Source: Nostoc sp. UHCC 0870 (GTDB lineage Bacteria > Cyanobacteriota > Cyanobacteriia > Cyanobacteriales > Nostocaceae). Taken from it: DNA of 64,000 nucleotides. The notes beneath the pieces were generated by a model, which was not told the origin of the DNA, searched no databases, and saw only the letters and a list, made by a program, of their open reading frames with translations. How positions within the stretch are numbered: the first letter of the stretch is position 1; the number at the start of each line of letters is the position of its first letter. Below are positions 8,618 through 18,131 of the stretch, one piece after another. The stretch spans positions 3,980,001 through 4,044,000 of the forward strand of contig NZ_CP091913.1 of the NCBI RefSeq assembly GCF_022063185.1, in the 5' to 3' direction. The translations under genes were made by a program, and so were the position numbers.

Positions 8618-9355
8618 CTACTCCTCTCCGGGTTCAATTATCCGTTGAAACAGGTAGCCAGTACCTCGTGCTGTGAGAATCAATTCAGGGTTACTGGGGT
8701 CATCTTCTAATTTTGCGCGTAAGCGGGAAATATGCACATCAACCACACGGGTATCTACGTGACGTTCTGGTGTATATCCCCAAACCTCTTGCAGAATTTC
8801 AGAACGGGAGAAGGCTTCTCCAGAACGGCTGACTAGCAATTCTAGGAGACTAAATTCCATACCTGTCAATCTGATACGCTCATCGCCTTTGTAGACTTGA
8901 CGTTTGTTGGTATCGATTTTGATATTCCCAACATGAATCACTCCCGAACTGGGAATACCAGACGCACCGGTTTTATCTACTCGTCTGAGGACTGAACGAA
9001 TCCGTGCTTCCAGTTCTTTCGGGGAAAATGGTTTAACTACATAGTCATCAGCGCCCAATTCTAAACCGGTGATGCGATCGGCTACGTCACCCAACGCTGT
9101 TAACATGATAATGGGTACGTCTGATTCTTTACGTAACTCTTGACAGACACCATAACCATCTAGTTTTGGCATCATCACATCCAAAACTACCAAGTCAGGA
9201 TCAGACTTACGAAAAGTTTCTAATGCTTCTTCTCCATCGCCGGCTGTGACTACATCGTAGCCGATCATTGAAAGGCGCGTTTCCAAAATCCGGCGAATGC
9301 TGGCTTCATCGTCTACTACCAGAATTTTTTCTTTATGACTTTCCAAGTTTCTCAA
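8618..9355 (-). CDS. rpaB: OmpR-family response regulator RpaB
   Basis: The 245-residue protein has a receiver domain (about 9-125) with the acidic pair Asp15-Asp16, phospho-acceptor Asp59 in VVLDVMMPKLDGYG, a Thr in MLTALG and Lys in VVKPFSP. A winged-helix OmpR/PhoB DNA-binding domain follows (about 140-240: LTGMEFSLLELL, HVDTRVVDVHISRLRAKLE). Length and sequence fit RpaB, the essential high-light and circadian-output regulator of cyanobacteria, which works with histidine kinase Hik33/NblS. A Cys at VCQEL after the Asp59 region is the type of residue linked to redox control in this family. It is divergent from radA. Confidence 0.93.
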   Translation of the reverse strand: MRNLESHKEKILVVDDEASIRRILETRLSMIGYDVVTAGDGEEALETFRKSDPDLVVLDVMMPKLDGYGVCQELRKESDVPIIMLTALGDVADRITGLELGADDYVVKPFSPKELEARIRSVLRRVDKTGASGIPSSGVIHVGNIKIDTNKRQVYKGDERIRLTGMEFSLLELLVSRSGEAFSRSEILQEVWGYTPERHVDTRVVDVHISRLRAKLEDDPSNPELILTARGTGYLFQRIIEPGEE

Positions 9356-9523
9356 CGCTCCTTAACTAAAATTTCTCATGATTAATTTTTAATACCATAA
9401 TATTAAGATATCATTCCCTCAATTGATTTGGAAAAAGCTGCAAATCCTTCTATTAATTGGATTTTTAATTAGACCAAAAGTTAAGCAAAAATTAAGATAT
9501 TTAATAATATTTAATATTTAAGA

Positions 9524-11053
9524 ATGGCAAAGCCTAAAACTTTTTACATTTGTAACGAATGTGGAGCAGAATCTCCCCAGTGGTTTGGTAAGTGTCCAGC
9601 TTGTGGTACTTACAACTCCCTAGAAGAACAAATTAGCATTCAGTCTTCAGTAGATATACCCAGCCGGGGAGTCAGTGCTTGGCACGCCACACAAGGTAAT
9701 GGGAAAACTGGGAATAAACCAAAACCAGCAAAAGCCAGAGCTTCCTTAACATTTGACCAAATTAGCGATCGCCAACTCACCCGTTGGGAGTCTGGTTATG
9801 AAGAATTGGATCGGGTGCTTGGGGGTGGAATAGTACCCGGCTCTATGGTGCTAATTGGTGGTGATCCGGGTATTGGTAAATCTACTTTGCTATTACAAGT
9901 ATCCAATAAATTGGCTCAGAGATACCGCATTCTTTATGTTTCTGGGGAAGAATCAGGACAACAAGTTAAGTTAAGAGCTTCTCGCTTAGGAGTGACAAAC
10001 CTGCTCAATGTTGTTAGTGATGAAAATTCCGAAGCAGAAACAGCAGTAACATTGGCAGCAGTATCACCGGAAGGGATAGGTGCAGATTTATACGTCTTGC
10101 CAGAAACAGACTTAGAAGAAATTTTGAAAGAGATAGATTCTCTCAAACCAAATGTAACAGTGATTGACAGTATTCAAACCGTATTTTTTCCGGCTTTAAC
10201 TTCAGCACCTGGTTCAGTAGCTCAAGTCAGGGAATGTACGGCGGCGTTGATGAAAGTGGCAAAACACGAAGACATCACAATGTTAATAGTGGGACACGTC
10301 ACCAAAGAAGGGGCGATCGCCGGGCCGAAAGTTTTAGAACACTTAGTAGATACGGTACTGTATTTTGAAGGCGATCGCTTCGCCTCCCATAGATTATTAA
10401 GGACAGTCAAAAACCGCTTCGGTGCAACCCACGAAATCGGCATCTTTGAAATGGTAGAACATGGGCTGCAACAAGTCCTCAACCCCAGCGAGTTATTTTT
10501 AGGTAATCGTGACGATCCCGCACCGGGTACAGCCATTGTTGTGGCTTGCGAAGGGACACGTCCCATTGTCGTAGAATTGCAAGCTTTGGTAAGTCCTACA
10601 AGTTACCCCTCACCGCGTCGGGCTGGTACAGGTATAGATTATAACCGCTTAGTGCAGATTCTCGCCGTTTTAGAAAAGCGGGTGGGGATACCCATGTCCA
10701 AATTAGATTCCTACGTTGCGTCTGCTGGGGGTTTAAATGTGGGAGAACCAGCCGTAGATTTAGGAATTGCCATTGCGATCGTTGCCAGTTTCCGCGATCG
10801 CATCGTTGATCCAGGTACAGTATTAATCGGTGAAGTCGGCTTAGGTGGACAGGTGCGAGCCGTTTCTCAGATGGAACTGAGGTTAAAAGAAGCCGCTAAA
10901 CTAGGATTTAAACGAGCGATTATTCCTAAAGGTCAAAAATTCCCCGACTTTGACATCGAAATTTTACAAGTCTCCAAAGTCATAGATGCAATTATTGCCG
11001 CCATTCCCCATCAAGAACTGACAGACGAAGATTTAGATCCAGATGAAGAATAG
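9524..11053 (+). CDS. radA: DNA repair protein RadA
   Basis: The 509-residue protein has an N-terminal C4 zinc finger (Cys10, 13, 24, 27), a RecA-like ATPase core with Walker A GGDPGIGKST (about 112-121), a Walker B region ending VTVIDSIQT, the RadA-specific KNRFG motif, and a C-terminal Lon-like domain (SAGGLNVGEPAVDLGIAIAI). RadA helps branch migration during recombinational repair. Family length is normally about 450-510 residues. An AT-rich 168-bp gap separates it from rpaB on the other strand. A heptamer array (11053-11080) starts at the stop codon. Confidence 0.96.
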   Translation: MAKPKTFYICNECGAESPQWFGKCPACGTYNSLEEQISIQSSVDIPSRGVSAWHATQGNGKTGNKPKPAKARASLTFDQISDRQLTRWESGYEELDRVLGGGIVPGSMVLIGGDPGIGKSTLLLQVSNKLAQRYRILYVSGEESGQQVKLRASRLGVTNLLNVVSDENSEAETAVTLAAVSPEGIGADLYVLPETDLEEILKEIDSLKPNVTVIDSIQTVFFPALTSAPGSVAQVRECTAALMKVAKHEDITMLIVGHVTKEGAIAGPKVLEHLVDTVLYFEGDRFASHRLLRTVKNRFGATHEIGIFEMVEHGLQQVLNPSELFLGNRDDPAPGTAIVVACEGTRPIVVELQALVSPTSYPSPRRAGTGIDYNRLVQILAVLEKRVGIPMSKLDSYVASAGGLNVGEPAVDLGIAIAIVASFRDRIVDPGTVLIGEVGLGGQVRAVSQMELRLKEAAKLGFKRAIIPKGQKFPDFDIEILQVSKVIDAIIAAIPHQELTDEDLDPDEE

Positions 11054-11080
11054 GTGACAGGTTACAGGTTACAGGTTACA
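11053..11080. repeat. Heptanucleotide array GGTTACA
   Basis: Four GGT(G/T)ACA units beginning at the last base of the radA stop codon (TAG). Confidence 0.8.
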
Positions 11081-11106
11081 GAAGTATGAAGAAATAATTG
11101 TTTCTT

Positions 11107-11172
11107 TCCCCTATACCCTTACACCCCTACACCCTTACACCCCTACACCCCCACACCCCCACACCCCTACCC
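11107..11172. repeat. C-rich heptamer/octamer array before Uma2 gene
   Basis: Imperfect CCCTACA/CCCTTACA/CCCCACA units running almost into the start codon of the Uma2 gene at 11176. It is open in the frame of that gene but is noncoding in the favoured model. Confidence 0.8.
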
Positions 11173-11175
11173 AAT

Positions 11176-11889
11176 ATGACAGCCATCATCACCCCCAACT
11201 ACCAAATCACTTGGGAAAAGCTACCCGATGATTACAAGCTACCAGACGATCCAGTGGACAACATCAACCAACCATTTCTCGCCGCAGCACTCACCCAAAG
11301 CCTGGAACTAGCGGGAAAACTGCCACCTAACGCCCTTACACCAACAAATTACGGTATTTGTGCCACATTAAATGGTAAAACTGTCGTTAAAGCCCCAGAC
11401 TGGGCATATATTCCTAATATCATAGTCAGTAGAGAAGAAGTAACCCGCAGTTACACCCCTCAATTAGAGGGAGACATCCCCGTAATTGTCATAGAGTTTC
11501 TATCTGATACAGATGGGAGCGAATATTCTAGTAAACCCACTTACCCCCCTGGTAAATGGTTTTTTTACGAGTACATCTTAAAAGTACCTAATTACGCCAT
11601 TTTTGAACCCAATACCGGAGAGTTAGAGGTATATCGCCTAGATCAAAGTGCAGGTAGATACAGCCCACAAACCCCCAACGAAAACCAACATTACTGGATA
11701 GCCGAAATGAATCTCTACCTTGGCGTATGGCAAGGTACGCGAGAAAACCGCACAGGTAATTGGTTACGCTGGTGGGATGAAACCGGACAACTACTACTAT
11801 GGGGTTCAGAGTTAGTGGAAAAAGAACGCCAACGCGCCGAAAGGCTAGCAGCACAACTACGCGCCGCCGGAATTGAGCCGGAAGATTAG
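11176..11889 (+). CDS. Uma2-family (DUF820) endonuclease-like protein
   Basis: The 237-residue protein belongs to the Uma2/DUF820 family, predicted PD-(D/E)XK nucleases that are strongly expanded in cyanobacteria. Visible family features are the N-terminal ITWEKLPDDYKLPD, the KAPDWAYIP segment with the catalytic-type Asp, VIVIEFLS, KWFFYEYILKVPNYAIFEP, and a charged coiled C-terminus (EKERQRAERLAAQLRAAGIE). The ATG at 11176 is preferred, because the 26 codons upstream in the same frame are only the C-rich repeat array. A 13-bp perfect hairpin follows at 11934. Confidence 0.82.
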   Translation: MTAIITPNYQITWEKLPDDYKLPDDPVDNINQPFLAAALTQSLELAGKLPPNALTPTNYGICATLNGKTVVKAPDWAYIPNIIVSREEVTRSYTPQLEGDIPVIVIEFLSDTDGSEYSSKPTYPPGKWFFYEYILKVPNYAIFEPNTGELEVYRLDQSAGRYSPQTPNENQHYWIAEMNLYLGVWQGTRENRTGNWLRWWDETGQLLLWGSELVEKERQRAERLAAQLRAAGIEPED

Positions 11890-12221
11890 ACTGACTTTTC
11901 ACAGGATCTGGAAAACCCCTCTCCAAACCTTAGATCCCGGACTTTTGGGAAAAGTCCGGGATTTGGACACCGCAACATCGCTACTTTTCCTGTCGTGGAT
12001 ATTCTGGCGGAGTATGAAAACCTGCTTTTATCCAAAATTGTCGAGATTTTTGCATCAAGCGATCGCTACGACGTTGATCATTTAAATCTAATCTATACAA
12101 GTTACCCTACTTAGGATTGAGTTCGTAGTAAGGACTTTAGTCCTTTTGTAAGCTTCATCCCTAGCACCTTAAAGTTTTGCCTATGCCAAAATAGATACCA
12201 AGAAAACTACGGTTTTTATCT
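11890..12221 (+). other. Intergenic region with a hairpin and a possible gene remnant
   Basis: No intact gene. From about 11955 to 12113 one frame reads VVDILAEYENLLLSKIVEIF and ends DRYDVDHLNLIYTSYPT-stop, with no start; this may be a decayed gene end, not identified. A partial copy of the GTAGTAAGGACTTTAGTCCT palindrome lies at about 12124-12143. Confidence 0.4.
11934..11962. terminator. Perfect 13-bp hairpin after Uma2 gene
   Basis: ATCCCGGACTTTT (11934-11946), loop GGG, AAAAGTCCGGGAT (11950-11962). It is similar in build to hairpins at 52602-52634 and 54639-54671, all with CCGG in the stem and all just downstream of a gene end. Confidence 0.65.
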
Positions 12222-12921
12222 ATGGTGTGGAATCCAGGGCAGCATTTATTTGGCGATCGCTACATAATCGAGAAAAAGCTAGGTGAAGGTGGAATTGGTA
12301 TTACCTATCTTGCGAAAAATAGGCGCGGTGAATTACGAGTTATCAAAACTCTCAGAGAACAAATCCTGAATCATCCCGCCTGGATAACCAAGCAAGATAA
12401 ATTACGCTATGACTTTCGTGACGAAGCTTTGCGACTCGCTTTGTGTCGCCATCCTCATATCGTGCAGGTAGAAAACGTCTTTGATGAGGATAACTTGCCA
12501 TGTATGGCAATGGAGTACATTGAAGGTCAAGATTTGGGTGAGCAAATCACCGCAACAGGAGCATTGTCAGAAGCAGAAGCACTGAAATACATCCGGCAAA
12601 TTGGCGATGCTTTAACTTTAGTTCACGAAAAAGGCTTGCTGCATCGAGATTTAAAGCCAAATAACATCATGATCCGTGCGAGTAAGCCAGAAGCCGTATT
12701 GATTGACTTTGGAATTGCTAGACAATTTATTCCCGGTGGAGTCCAACAACATACACAAAATCTTACCCCTGGTTATGCGCCTCCTGAGCAGTATGTACCC
12801 GATGCGGAACGTGGAGAATATATTGATGTTTACGCCTTAGCCGCCACATTATATTCTTTGCTGACTGGAGATTTACCGATGCCAGCACCAGCTAGACTAC
12901 AAAATTTTACCCTCAAACCAC
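12222..12921 (+). pseudogene. N-terminal part of Ser/Thr kinase-WD40 gene, cut by IS4-family insertion
   Basis: The first 233 codons encode a protein kinase domain: glycine loop LGEGGIGITYLA (20-31), Lys42 in RVIKTL, catalytic HRDLKPNN (141-148), DFGIA (162-166) and the APPEQY activation segment. At 12921 an insertion element begins; the frame then runs four codons into the element and stops at 12938. The rest of the gene resumes at 14426. Joining 12921 to 14426 and dropping one 9-bp target copy restores the frame exactly. A truncated 238-residue kinase could still be made, but it lacks the end of the C-lobe and the WD40 sensor part. Confidence 0.88.
12913..12921. repeat. Target-site duplication, left copy
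   Basis: TCAAACCAC, identical to 14417-14425 on the other side of the insertion element. Confidence 0.9.
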
Positions 12922-14416
12922 CATTGGTGACAAGTTAAGGCTGTAAATCTTTTGTCAAGAGGCTTTGAGAGAATTGTTGAAGAAAAACTGGTCAGACCCT
13001 CGTTGAAGATCAGGGAAAGGAGCGACAATTAACTTAATGTTTGGTTTTCGCTTCTGTTTGATAATCCCTAAATCTCGATTTTGAGGGTCAGCAAAATACT
13101 TAACAGGGTCTGTTGCCTTACCTTTTTGATGAGCCATCGTAAAATGATAAAGACCACGATAAATCATTTCTAATGAAATCTCATCAAAAGGCAGAGAAAG
13201 TTCGTCAGCTACAGCATCACCTAAATCTACTAAAACCGCATAAAATAACCAAGTTGCCCAAATCTGCAACTTAATCCCATTAATTGAACCCGTCCATAAA
13301 TAACTTAGCCCTAAGAGTCTTTTGACAGTATTAAAAGCATCTTCAATGCGCCAACGTCGTCGATATAAATCGGCTACAACATAAGGGGGTAAAACATTAG
13401 GATCTAGAACGCTTGTTAAATAAGAATGCCATGTTTTTCCAGAACGCACTTCAATTAACCGTAAGGTAATAAATGGGGTCTTATTTGTGCCAGAACCCAG
13501 ACGTATCTTTCTGTCCCTGAGTCCATAGCTATCTGTAAATACCTGTTCTATCTTGATTGCTGCTCCTTTTTTTATTCTCGTAATAAAGTCAACTTTTTTC
13601 TCGATTAACTGATGCCAAAACTTAAAGTGATAAAAACCTCTATCTAATAAGAGTAAAGTTCTTGTTGTAACTAAATTTAGGATATTTTCTTCCGATTTAG
13701 TGTCAGATGCCTTGGGATTTTCTTCAAACCAAATTTCTACAGGTAATCTGGTCATTAAATCAATGACTGTACTCATTTTTCCTGCTAATTGCCCTCTTTG
13801 AGCCGACTCTAAGCTTTGTAATTTTCTAAACAATGCCTCCAGTGTTGACCCGTCTACTATCCAAATTTTCTCGAATTTTGATAATGTAAACTGAATACTT
13901 TCTGGCAACGGTCGTTTATTTCTACTATGCCAAGCTGTTCTTAAACTAGGCAGTAAATCTTTAAATACTTTTTCAAATAATTCTGATGGAAATGTCAAAA
14001 ATCTCTGTGATACAGCTTGTTGACTAACTTTTGTAGGATTACACCACAGAAAACCGTCTCTAGCTAACATTCTTGTCAGTTCTCTGACTCCGGCTATGTC
14101 TCGCCATAACAAGGTTAGTACCGCAGCCATCATCAATGGTAAATTCAGTATCCGTTCTCTGAGTCCTAGTTTTCGGTAGTAATTTTCTTGATTTGTAATC
14201 GCTGGGGTCAATAATTTTTCCAGTTGCTCTGCAATTACTTCGTCTTCCACCATTGGTCTGTGTTTCTTTTTGGCGTGGTCTCTATTGGTTTTTTTGCTGG
14301 TGGTCATGACTGGACTCAATCGCTCAATTACTTGTCTAGACTGAGTTTCCCATGCTTTTGACCACTACAAATACCACCCTTGACAATTTTCCCTTTTCCT
14401 TAACTTGTCACCAATG
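12922..14416 (-). mobile_element. Complete IS4-family insertion sequence, 1495 bp
   Basis: Perfect 19-bp terminal inverted repeats CATTGGTGACAAGTTAAGG (12922-12940) and its reverse complement (14398-14416), a single transposase gene on the minus strand, and a 9-bp target duplication TCAAACCAC on each side. The intact ends and perfect duplication indicate a recent insertion. Confidence 0.95.
12955..14319 (-). CDS. IS4-family transposase
   Basis: The 454-residue DDE transposase shows the IS4 motifs: first Asp in VDGSTLEALF, second Asp in LLLDRGFYHFKFW, and the Y-(2)-R-(3)-E-(6)-K signature in YRRRWRIEDAFNTVK. The reading frame is intact, so the element may be active. It lies within perfect terminal repeats and runs opposite to the host kinase gene. 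The start is the ATG (MSPVMTTSKKTNRD) at 14319; an internal ATG five codons on is also possible. Confidence 0.95.
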   Translation of the reverse strand: MSPVMTTSKKTNRDHAKKKHRPMVEDEVIAEQLEKLLTPAITNQENYYRKLGLRERILNLPLMMAAVLTLLWRDIAGVRELTRMLARDGFLWCNPTKVSQQAVSQRFLTFPSELFEKVFKDLLPSLRTAWHSRNKRPLPESIQFTLSKFEKIWIVDGSTLEALFRKLQSLESAQRGQLAGKMSTVIDLMTRLPVEIWFEENPKASDTKSEENILNLVTTRTLLLLDRGFYHFKFWHQLIEKKVDFITRIKKGAAIKIEQVFTDSYGLRDRKIRLGSGTNKTPFITLRLIEVRSGKTWHSYLTSVLDPNVLPPYVVADLYRRRWRIEDAFNTVKRLLGLSYLWTGSINGIKLQIWATWLFYAVLVDLGDAVADELSLPFDEISLEMIYRGLYHFTMAHQKGKATDPVKYFADPQNRDLGIIKQKRKPNIKLIVAPFPDLQRGSDQFFFNNSLKAS

Positions 14417-14425
14417 TCAAACCAC
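14417..14425. repeat. Target-site duplication, right copy
   Basis: TCAAACCAC, matching 12913-12921. Confidence 0.9.
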
Positions 14426-16443
14426 CAAAAGACTTTAATCCCAGTATCGGTGACAGGGTGAATGATGCAATTATGCGGGGGATGGCTTTAAATTACAAGT
14501 ATCGTCCCCAGTCGGTGCAGGAGTGGTTGGATTTGTTGGATGTGGGGATAGTAGCACCAACACAGCCAGTAATATCTTCTGCTTACACACCTGCATCTTG
14601 GGAATGCGCCCACATCATCCCAGGTATTTCTGGAATTATAGCTCTTAGCTCCAAGGAAAAAATCCTAGCAAGTGTAGCAGGTAGAGTTATTCATATATTT
14701 TCATCAACTACAGGTCAACTTATCCGCACCCTGATTGGTCATTCTTACTCGGTTAATTCCATAGCTTTCAATAGTAATGGTGAAATATTAGCTAGTGGTA
14801 GTAGCGACAACACTATCAAACTGTGGGAGGTGGGAACAGGCAGAGAAATTTTTACTTTCTCTGGTCATTCCAGCAGCATTGAGTCTGTAGCTTTCAGTAA
14901 TGATGGGCAAATACTAGCTAGTGGTAGTAGTGACGAGACTATCAAATTATGGTCATTAACAACAGAGACAGAACTTCGCACTTTCACTGCTCATTCGGGT
15001 TGTGTTTATTCTGTAGCTTTCAGTAGTGATGGAAAAATACTGGCTAGTGGTAGTTATGACAACACAATTAAACTGTGGTCACTAGCAACAGGGCGAGAAC
15101 TGTTCACTCTCACTGGTCATTCCAATATGGTTACATCCGTAGCCTTCAATAAAGATGGGCGAATACTGGCTAGTTGTAGTTGGGATCAAACTATAAAACT
15201 ATGGGAAGTAGCAACAGGCACAGAGATTCGTACCCTGACTTGTGATTCACACTCAGTTAATTCTGTAGCTTTCAGTAATGATGGGCGAATACTAGCTAGT
15301 GGTGGTGGTGACGGCATCAAACTATGGGAAGTGATTACAGGTGTGGAAATTAGCACCCTTCATTCTGGATGGGTTGATTGCGTAGCTTTCAATAGTGATG
15401 GGCAAATTCTTGGTAGTAGTGGTAAAGGATCAATCAAATTGTGGAAAGCGGCAACAGGTGCAGAAATTCAAAGTTTTACTAGTGTTAGTGATAGTAGTAG
15501 TAGCTACGTAGCCTTTAGTAGTGATGGCGAAGTGTTGGCTATTAATTACGAAAACATGATAAAACTCTGGGATGTAATAACTGGTAGAGAAACTTACATA
15601 CTTAATGAGTACGCCTGGTCTTGTACCGTATTTTTCAGTAGAGATGGAAAAATTCTCGCTAGTAGAATTGGTGACACTGTAAAACTTTGGTCAGTGGCAA
15701 CGGGAGAAGAACTTAAGACTCTCACTGGTCATTCTAACGGGAGTATATTGATCGCTTTCAGTGATGATGGGCAAATTCTTGCTAGTCCTAGTAATCGTAA
15801 TACTATCCTATTGTGGTCAGTGTCCACTGGTCGATTAATTCACACTCTCATCTGTCATTCTTACGGGATTAGATCCATTGCCTTCAGTAAAGATGGGCAT
15901 ATTATAGCTTGTAGTAGTAAAAGCACTATTCAATTATGGTCAGTAGTAACGGGTCAAGAAATTTACACATTGAATAATTCCAGTCTAGTTAAATCTATTT
16001 CCTTCAGCAGCGATGGACAAATTCTTGCCAGTAATACTGACAACACTATTACACTGTGGTCAGTGGAAACAGGCACAGAAATTTATACTCTCACTGGTCA
16101 TTCGGACAGAATTACATTCATCGGATTTATTGGTGATGGGCAAATTTTGGCTAGTGTTAGTGACAATATTATTAAATTATGGGAAGTACAAACAGGAAAA
16201 GAAATTCGCACGCTCTCTGGTCATTCCGGCAGGGTTAATTCCATCACCTTCAGTAGAGATGGGAAAATTTTGGTTAGTGCTAGTGGAGACAATACTATCA
16301 AACTATGGGAAGTACAAACAGGGAAAGAAATCTGCAATCTGATTCATTATAATTCGGTTGAGTCTGTCGCCTTTATTTGTAATGAAGCTTGGCTAGCTGC
16401 CGGAGATAAGAGTGGAAATATTAAAATTTGGCGACGCAGCTAG
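14426..16443 (+). pseudogene. C-terminal WD40-repeat part of the interrupted kinase gene
   Basis: After the insertion, the frame continues with PKDFNPSIGDRVNDAIMRGM and LNYKYRPQSVQEWL, the end of a kinase C-lobe, and then a WD40 beta-propeller region of about 13-14 repeats. Typical units read SVAFSSDGKILASGSYDNTIKLW. The whole original protein would be 905 residues: kinase followed by WD40, a common cyanobacterial design in which the propeller probably binds partners. The piece could be translated from the GTG at 14458 but would have no kinase activity. A toxin-antitoxin pair follows directly. Confidence 0.88.
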
Positions 16444-16497
16444 TTGTGCAATAACAGCGTCAAAATAGTATTAGAACTAGCAAACAATAAACACAAT

Positions 16498-16719
16498 ATG
16501 AAAGCATACGAATTTCCTGCCAATATCACCGATGAAGGCAAAATAGAATTACCAGATGTGATATTGCAAAAGTTAGCAAATAATCAGCAGGTCAAAGTAA
16601 TTCTTCTCGTCACTGAACCCACAGAAGCGGAACAAGAAGAAGCCGCTTGGCATCGTCTTGCAGCCGAGCAATTATTAAAAGGCTACAGCGAAGATGATGC
16701 TATCTACGACACGATTTAA
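16498..16719 (+). CDS. Antitoxin-like small protein of a MazF-type pair
   Basis: The 73-residue protein begins MKAYEFPANITDEGKIELPD, an AbrB-like beta start seen in cyanobacterial antitoxins, and ends with an acidic tail (EQEEAAWHRLAAEQLLKGYS, then EDDAIYDTI) of the kind that wraps the toxin. The ATG at 16498 is preferred over the TTG at 16444. The toxin gene starts 3 bp after its stop, so the two form an operon. Antitoxins of this sort also repress their own promoter; no operator was identified. Confidence 0.7.
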   Translation: MKAYEFPANITDEGKIELPDVILQKLANNQQVKVILLVTEPTEAEQEEAAWHRLAAEQLLKGYSEDDAIYDTI

Positions 16720-16722
16720 GCA

Positions 16723-17007
16723 ATGCAAAACTATCAATCTGGCTCAGTCATTTTACTCAAACTGCCATTTTCTGATGCAGTAACATACAAACTTCGCCCA
16801 GTATTAGTACTTTTAGATACCGGAGATGATGATGTTATTGTGGCGCGGATTACCAGTCAAATCACTCACACTGCTTTTGATGTTGAAATTATCGAATGGC
16901 AACAAGCAGGTTTAATGCGTCCTTCGGTAGTGAGATTGCATAAGATAAACACAGTAGAAAAGCGTCTCTTAGAACGTCAATTAGGAATTTTACAACCAGA
17001 TGATTAG
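16723..17007 (+). CDS. MazF/PemK-family toxin, probably shortened at the C-terminus
   Basis: The 94-residue protein shows MazF/PemK features: GSVILLKLPFSDAVTYKLRP near the start, PVLVLLD, IVARITSQ, and the PSVVRLHKINTVEKRLLERQ segment before LGIL. Members of this family cleave RNA at short sequences. The stop is TAG at 17005 after LQPDD. The same frame then reads SKVRQYIQQIWSSI before TAA at 17050-17052, which looks like the usual C-terminal helix with a Trp codon (TGG) changed to TAG. The toxin may therefore be weakened or inactive. Confidence 0.8.
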   Translation: MQNYQSGSVILLKLPFSDAVTYKLRPVLVLLDTGDDDVIVARITSQITHTAFDVEIIEWQQAGLMRPSVVRLHKINTVEKRLLERQLGILQPDD

Positions 17008-17132
17008 AGCAAAGTTCGTCAGTACATCCAACAAATATGGTCTTCTATATAAATGATTAAGAGATACAAACTGATCATGAAACTGTGAGGCTAAAACACT
17101 TCCTGCCTAGTCCCTAATCTCTTACTATATCT

Positions 17133-17891
17133 ATGACTACCTTCCCTAGATACATTCCCCAATCTGATCCGCCCCTTCCTGCGTGGGAAACCCTACCTAC
17201 AATGTATGATTTACCTAGTGACAACCCAGAGGACTCAGGTTTGCCAGACGATTTTCACTTTTTACAACCTTTACTTTTATACTTAACCTTTCAACCCATT
17301 AACTGGAATGCCGAATTAGTTTATAGTGCGGCTGACCTAAATCTTTACTACGATGTCGAGCATCCCTTATGGTATAAACGCCCCGATTGGTTTGGTGTAG
17401 TCGGAGTACAAAAACTCTACAAAGGTGAGGATTTGCGGTTAAGTTATGTGACTTGGCAAGAACCAGCAAATCCGTTTGTCGTAGTGGAATTATTATCCCC
17501 AGGTACAGAGGACGAAGATTTAGGTAATAGTCCCAAAGTAAAAAATAAACCTCCTAGTAAATGGGAAGTTTACGAACAAATTCTGCGAGTTCCTTACTAT
17601 ATTGTGTTTAGTCGCTACACCAATGAAGTGAGAGCCTTTCAGTTAGTCGGTGGTCATTATGAACCAATAAATTTAACTCAGGGACGCGTACTCATGCCAG
17701 AGTTAGGTTTAAGTTTAGGTGTATGGCAAGGAGTATTCCGAAGTATTGATAGGTTATGGTTACGCTGGTTCACTTTAACGGGTGAATTGATTCCTGAGCC
17801 TACAGAGGAAGCAGAACAAGCCAAAAGAAAAGCCGAAATTCTGGCAGAACGCTTACGACAACTAGGGGTGAATCCTGATGAATTGGTTTAA
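17133..17891 (+). CDS. Uma2-family (DUF820) endonuclease-like protein
   Basis: The 252-residue protein has the Uma2 arrangement: YYDVEHPLWYKRPDWFGVVG with the acidic residue after the Pro, PFVVVELLSPGTEDEDLG, KWEVYEQILRVPYYIVFSRY, LSLGVWQG, and a C-terminal charged helix (EEAEQAKRKAEILAERLRQL). It is a different subgroup from the gene at 11176. The biological role of Uma2 proteins is not settled; a restriction-enzyme-like fold is predicted. An inverted GTAGGGTGCGTCA element lies 25 bp downstream. Confidence 0.85.
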   Translation: MTTFPRYIPQSDPPLPAWETLPTMYDLPSDNPEDSGLPDDFHFLQPLLLYLTFQPINWNAELVYSAADLNLYYDVEHPLWYKRPDWFGVVGVQKLYKGEDLRLSYVTWQEPANPFVVVELLSPGTEDEDLGNSPKVKNKPPSKWEVYEQILRVPYYIVFSRYTNEVRAFQLVGGHYEPINLTQGRVLMPELGLSLGVWQGVFRSIDRLWLRWFTLTGELIPEPTEEAEQAKRKAEILAERLRQLGVNPDELV

Positions 17892-17915
17892 TGAGAGATT
17901 AACCTGTAGCCAAAT

Positions 17916-17977
17916 GTAGGGTGCGTCACTGCGCTAAAACCTCGCTAAACCAAGAAATTATTCATACTGACGCACCC
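17916..17977. repeat. Inverted-repeat element with GTAGGGTGCGTCA ends
   Basis: TGTAGGGTGCGTCA at the left and TGACGCACCCTAC at the right, about 62 bp in all. Same family as 4074-4138 and about 6149-6210. Confidence 0.7.
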
Positions 17978-18131
17978 TACCAACTTAATATTCCTGACTC
18001 AAACTTGTGGACGGACAATTTTAGCTGAAACCGACAGAAGCCCCACATCTGACCGTTCGCGTTAGCGTTCCGCAGGAAAGGCAGTGTAGGATGAATGTCG
18101 GGGTGATGAGGAATTGACCCACAACTAAACT

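Noticed and set aside
11098..11175. N-terminal extension of the first Uma2 protein
   Set aside because: It is translated C-rich repeat (LHPYTLTPLHPHT); the ATG at 11176 matches the family start.
11873..12085. Open frame overlapping the end of the Uma2 gene
   Set aside because: Out of frame with both neighbours and crosses a perfect hairpin; the product has no family features.
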